Both the position numbers and the translations under genes were made by a program. The notes beneath the pieces were generated by a model, which did not search any database, was not told the DNA's origin, and worked only from the letters and a program-made list of their open reading frames with translations. Shown one piece after another: positions 55,989-57,861 of a DNA stretch of 57,861 nt. Position 1 is the first letter of the stretch. The number at the start of each line of letters is the position of its first letter. The DNA comes from a virus, in IMG/VR virus record IMGVR_UViG_3300048996_000092, positions 1 through 57,861 of that record; one strand, 5' to 3'.

Positions 55989-55999
55989 AAAAATTCCTT

Positions 56000-56257
56000 T
56001 CAGTTGACTGGAAGCTCTATCACGTGCCAGACAAAGCGGCCGTCATCGCACGTGCCAACGTACTGGCCGCGGTCTGGGATCAGATGGCCGGTGCCGATGA
56101 TTCTGAAGCGGCGATCGCACTGCGCACCATCAATATCAACCTCTACCCAGATGCATAAATCCGCCTGCATCGCGACGCGGCGGACGATGGCGCCCATGCT
56201 CATCGGGACGTCATTGTCGACACCGTGCCGCAGCGGATACTTAAAGATGGTGCGCAC
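56000..56257 (-). CDS. DUF7352-like small protein
   Basis: GTG 56257, one base from the upstream stop, gives the start RTIFKYPLRHGVDNDVPMS that matches the family I recall; a TTG at 56275 would be out of line. It also has AMQADLCIWVEVD, RFRIIGTGHLI, and RFVWHVIEL at the end. Function unknown; typical in phages. Confidence 0.68.
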   Translation of the reverse strand: MRTIFKYPLRHGVDNDVPMSMGAIVRRVAMQADLCIWVEVDIDGAQCDRRFRIIGTGHLIPDRGQYVGTCDDGRFVWHVIELPVN

Positions 56258-56258
56258 G

Positions 56259-56483
56259 TCAGGTCTCAGCTGCAATCCGCGCCGGCACCTTGTGGTCGGC
56301 GATGCGGCACAACCACGCCAGTTGATTGACGGTGATGTATGTGCCCAGCCCGTGCCGATTCGCCTTCAACATCATTTCGGCGGCGAATTCCTGGTCACCC
56401 TCGCTGCGCGCCTGGGACTGCGCGTCGCCGCACAACTGACGGAATTCGTAATCGGTTGCGTACCAGTCTGCTGCGCTCGTCAT
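56259..56483 (-). CDS. Small unknown protein
   Basis: The 74-residue product has TSAADWYATDYEFRQLCGDA and TYITVNQLAWLCRIADHKVP. ATG 56483 preferred over an upstream TTG. Unknown. Confidence 0.5.
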   Translation of the reverse strand: MTSAADWYATDYEFRQLCGDAQSQARSEGDQEFAAEMMLKANRHGLGTYITVNQLAWLCRIADHKVPARIAAET

Positions 56484-56489
56484 GACCAA

Positions 56490-57296
56490 TCACCGGTTTT
56501 GGGTTGTGGGGATTTGAATGAACGGCGTGGCGCCGCCCATCATGTACTGCGGCATTTTTCCGTCCCACCTTTGCACGGCTTCCCATTCGATCAGCTTGGC
56601 GTTCTGTTCCAGCGCGTTGGCGCGGATGCGGATGGACTCTGCGTCCGCCTTCGCGTTGAGGATCGTCGCCTTGGCGTTTCCCGAAGCTGTCTCAACCTTC
56701 TGATTGGCCTGCTCGCGGATTTGCACCGTGTGGTTCTGTTCCTCGATCGCCTTCTGCTGCGCGATCACCTTGGCCTCTACGGCGTGCTCGAACTCGGGCG
56801 TGTAGTCGATGTTTGTCAGCTGGAAGCCGGTGACGATGACGTTGCGCGCGGCGAGCTTCGAGGTTACTTCCGCCTCGATGGCGCGTGACGCCTTGTCGCG
56901 CTGCGCGATGATGTCAACCGCCTCGTGTTGGCCGAACTCACGCTTGATGCTCTCGTGCAGCACCTGCCCGACCAGCTTTGCCGCCCACTCCACTCCGACC
57001 GTTTGAAAGACCATGTGCGCCCGCGTCGGATCAAGGCGGTACGTCAGCGTGAACAGCACCTTGGCCTGCTGCACATCGCGCGTGTACGCGGTGGATTCGC
57101 CATCCCACTTCTGCACGCGCGTATCCATCTGGATGACGTCAGACGTAAAGGGGTTGTACCAATACAGGCCCTCCGGCAGTGATTCAGACATCACCTTGCC
57201 GAAGCGTGTTTCAACGCCGCGGTGGCCGGTGTCGACTGTCTGCCAGCCGCAGCCGCTTAGAGTCATGATCGCCGCGAACAACAGAATGCTTTTCAT
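56490..57296 (-). CDS. SPFH/prohibitin-like lipoprotein
   Basis: The 268-residue protein starts KSILLFAAIMTLSGC with a lipobox, then the SPFH domain: VDTGHRGVETRFGKVMSESL, EGLYWYNPFTSDVIQMDTRV, VLFTLTYRLDP, ALKEQ-type coiled region IAQQKAIEEQNHTVQIREQA, and a C-terminal helix with MPQYMMGGATPF. SPFH proteins make ring or cage assemblies on membranes. GGAG precedes ATG 57296. A phage-encoded lipid-anchored SPFH protein is unusual. Confidence 0.8.
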   Translation of the reverse strand: MKSILLFAAIMTLSGCGWQTVDTGHRGVETRFGKVMSESLPEGLYWYNPFTSDVIQMDTRVQKWDGESTAYTRDVQQAKVLFTLTYRLDPTRAHMVFQTVGVEWAAKLVGQVLHESIKREFGQHEAVDIIAQRDKASRAIEAEVTSKLAARNVIVTGFQLTNIDYTPEFEHAVEAKVIAQQKAIEEQNHTVQIREQANQKVETASGNAKATILNAKADAESIRIRANALEQNAKLIEWEAVQRWDGKMPQYMMGGATPFIQIPTTQNR

Positions 57297-57508
57297 TTCT
57301 TCAACTCCTGGGTTTCCCTGGTGACGTGCCACAAAACTGCGCGACCTGATGCGGAGAAAAGCGCCAGCGGCCAAATCGCGCACAGAAGTAGGCGCCGCGG
57401 GAACTTCGAGAACGTTCTGGCGAAAGCGAGGTCCGACAGCGCGACCAACAGAAAGCCCATCGCGCCAAGCGACCAGACCATGAGGCTGAAGACAAACAAT
57501 CGGATCAT
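57293..57508 (-). CDS. Small two-helix membrane protein
   Basis: The 71-residue product (ATG 57508) has two membrane helices, LFVFSLMVWSLGAMGFLLVA and RLLLCAIWPLALFSASGR. It overlaps the SPFH gene by four bases (ATGA) and lies directly upstream, so it may be a partner. Confidence 0.6.
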   Translation of the reverse strand: MIRLFVFSLMVWSLGAMGFLLVALSDLAFARTFSKFPRRLLLCAIWPLALFSASGRAVLWHVTRETQELKK

Positions 57509-57717
57509 CACGACGCCACCTCCATTTCCTGCAGGTGCTGCGCGTCGCACTGCTCAACCTGATCTTTAACCCAGCGCGTCGTTTGACTGGTGAGGCGCAC
57601 CGGTCGGGGGACGCGCCCCGTTTGCGTCCACCGCCAAATAGTTGCCGGGTGAACGCCATAGCGCGCGGCCATCTGCCGAACGCTTAGATAAACGATGTGC
57701 GGCGCCTGTTTTGTCAT
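57508..57717 (-). CDS. AlpA-like HTH protein
   Basis: The 69-residue protein has YLSVRQMAARYGVHPATIWR followed by RVPRPVRLTSQTTRWVKDQV, the AlpA/MerR-like excisionase HTH with wing. It could be the partner of the P4-type integrase (excisionase) or a regulator. ATG 57717 (a GTG precedes it by one codon). Confidence 0.75.
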   Translation of the reverse strand: MTKQAPHIVYLSVRQMAARYGVHPATIWRWTQTGRVPRPVRLTSQTTRWVKDQVEQCDAQHLQEMEVAS

Positions 57718-57861
57718 CACGCGCTCTCGCGCGTGTCGATGACGTATTGAGCGTACGCGCTGCGCAGCTCCTTCACGTCGACCATGCGGCGGCGCCGCCC
57801 CTTGGGCACAGTCTGGATGCGCCCAGTCTCGATGAACGTGCGATAGAACTGCGTGCGCGAC
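57717..57861 (-). CDS. Excisionase-type HTH protein, partial (5' end outside the window)
   Basis: Reading on the - strand from the right edge there is an open frame of about 47 residues ending at 57719-57717, with RTQFYRTFIETGRIQTVPKG, then RRRMVDVKELRSAYAQYV. It resembles HTH_17-type DNA-binding modules. Its stop overlaps the ATG of the AlpA-like gene by one base. The N terminus is lost at the window end. Confidence 0.6.
   Translation of the reverse strand, partial: SRTQFYRTFIETGRIQTVPKGRRRRMVDVKELRSAYAQYVIDTRESA

Noticed and set aside
1-57861. CRISPR array
   Set aside because: No set of regular direct repeats with unique spacers was seen; the GTCGCA hexamers are short, phased at 10 bp and lack spacers.

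Overview
The window looks like most of one arm of a temperate, long-tailed phage (siphovirus type) or prophage of a Gram-negative, probably proteobacterial host. The reasons are an HK97/lambda-style head-to-tail gene order, a GH19 endolysin, lipoproteins with lipoboxes, a signal-peptide outer-membrane barrel, a P4-type tyrosine integrase, a phage tRNA, and dense GC-rich packing with stop/start overlaps (ATGA, GTGA, TTGA). Terminase, portal, protease and major capsid genes would lie before position 1. No replication protein (polymerase, helicase, primase) is recognisable anywhere in the window.

Layout. (1) 2-22284, + strand, late genes: collagen-like virion protein (cut by the left edge), head-tail connector and adaptor; then an inserted six-gene glycan cassette (1791-6755); then tail completion proteins, tail tube, G and G-T tail chaperones with a -1 frameshift site, tape measure, distal tail, hub and peptidase genes, a hub gene that appears split by two other virion genes, tail fibres with lectin-like domains, and a lysis cassette. 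(2) 22292-33711, - strand: a sigma-70 region-4 protein, then about 30 small genes, many Cys-rich, mostly unknown, with a metallophosphoesterase, a SLOG-type DUF2493 protein, a DUF2283 protein and two HTH proteins. (3) 33712-34060: a divergent control region with two families of short repeats. (4) 34061-51730, + strand: another long run of small genes, including a YkgJ-type cysteine-cluster protein, a YecR-like lipoprotein, the integrase (46937-48202) and tRNA-Ser(CGA), plus one gene on the opposite strand. (5) 51731-52979: a non-coding repeat-bearing gap, an outer-membrane barrel and a lipoprotein, closed by a terminator. (6) 53060-53200, - strand: two tRNA-like halves in reversed (3' half first) order. 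(7) 53250-57861, - strand: a DUF7873-like protein, a domesticated IS110-type transposase domain, DUF7352-like, an SPFH lipoprotein, a small membrane protein and two HTH proteins, the last cut by the right edge.

How it works together: the + strand block from 1 to 22 kb makes the tail and lyses the cell; the glycan cassette is translationally coupled into it, so its enzymes would be made late, with the virion. The two arms of small genes diverge from the control region near 33.9 kb and share several paralogous families. The most unusual signals are the glycan cassette inside the head-tail genes, the circularly permuted tRNA/tmRNA-like RNA at 53.1 kb, the 10-bp-phased repeats in the divergent control region, the split tail-hub gene and the domesticated IS110 domain. 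Functions rest on reading the sequence and on remembered family features; no search was run.
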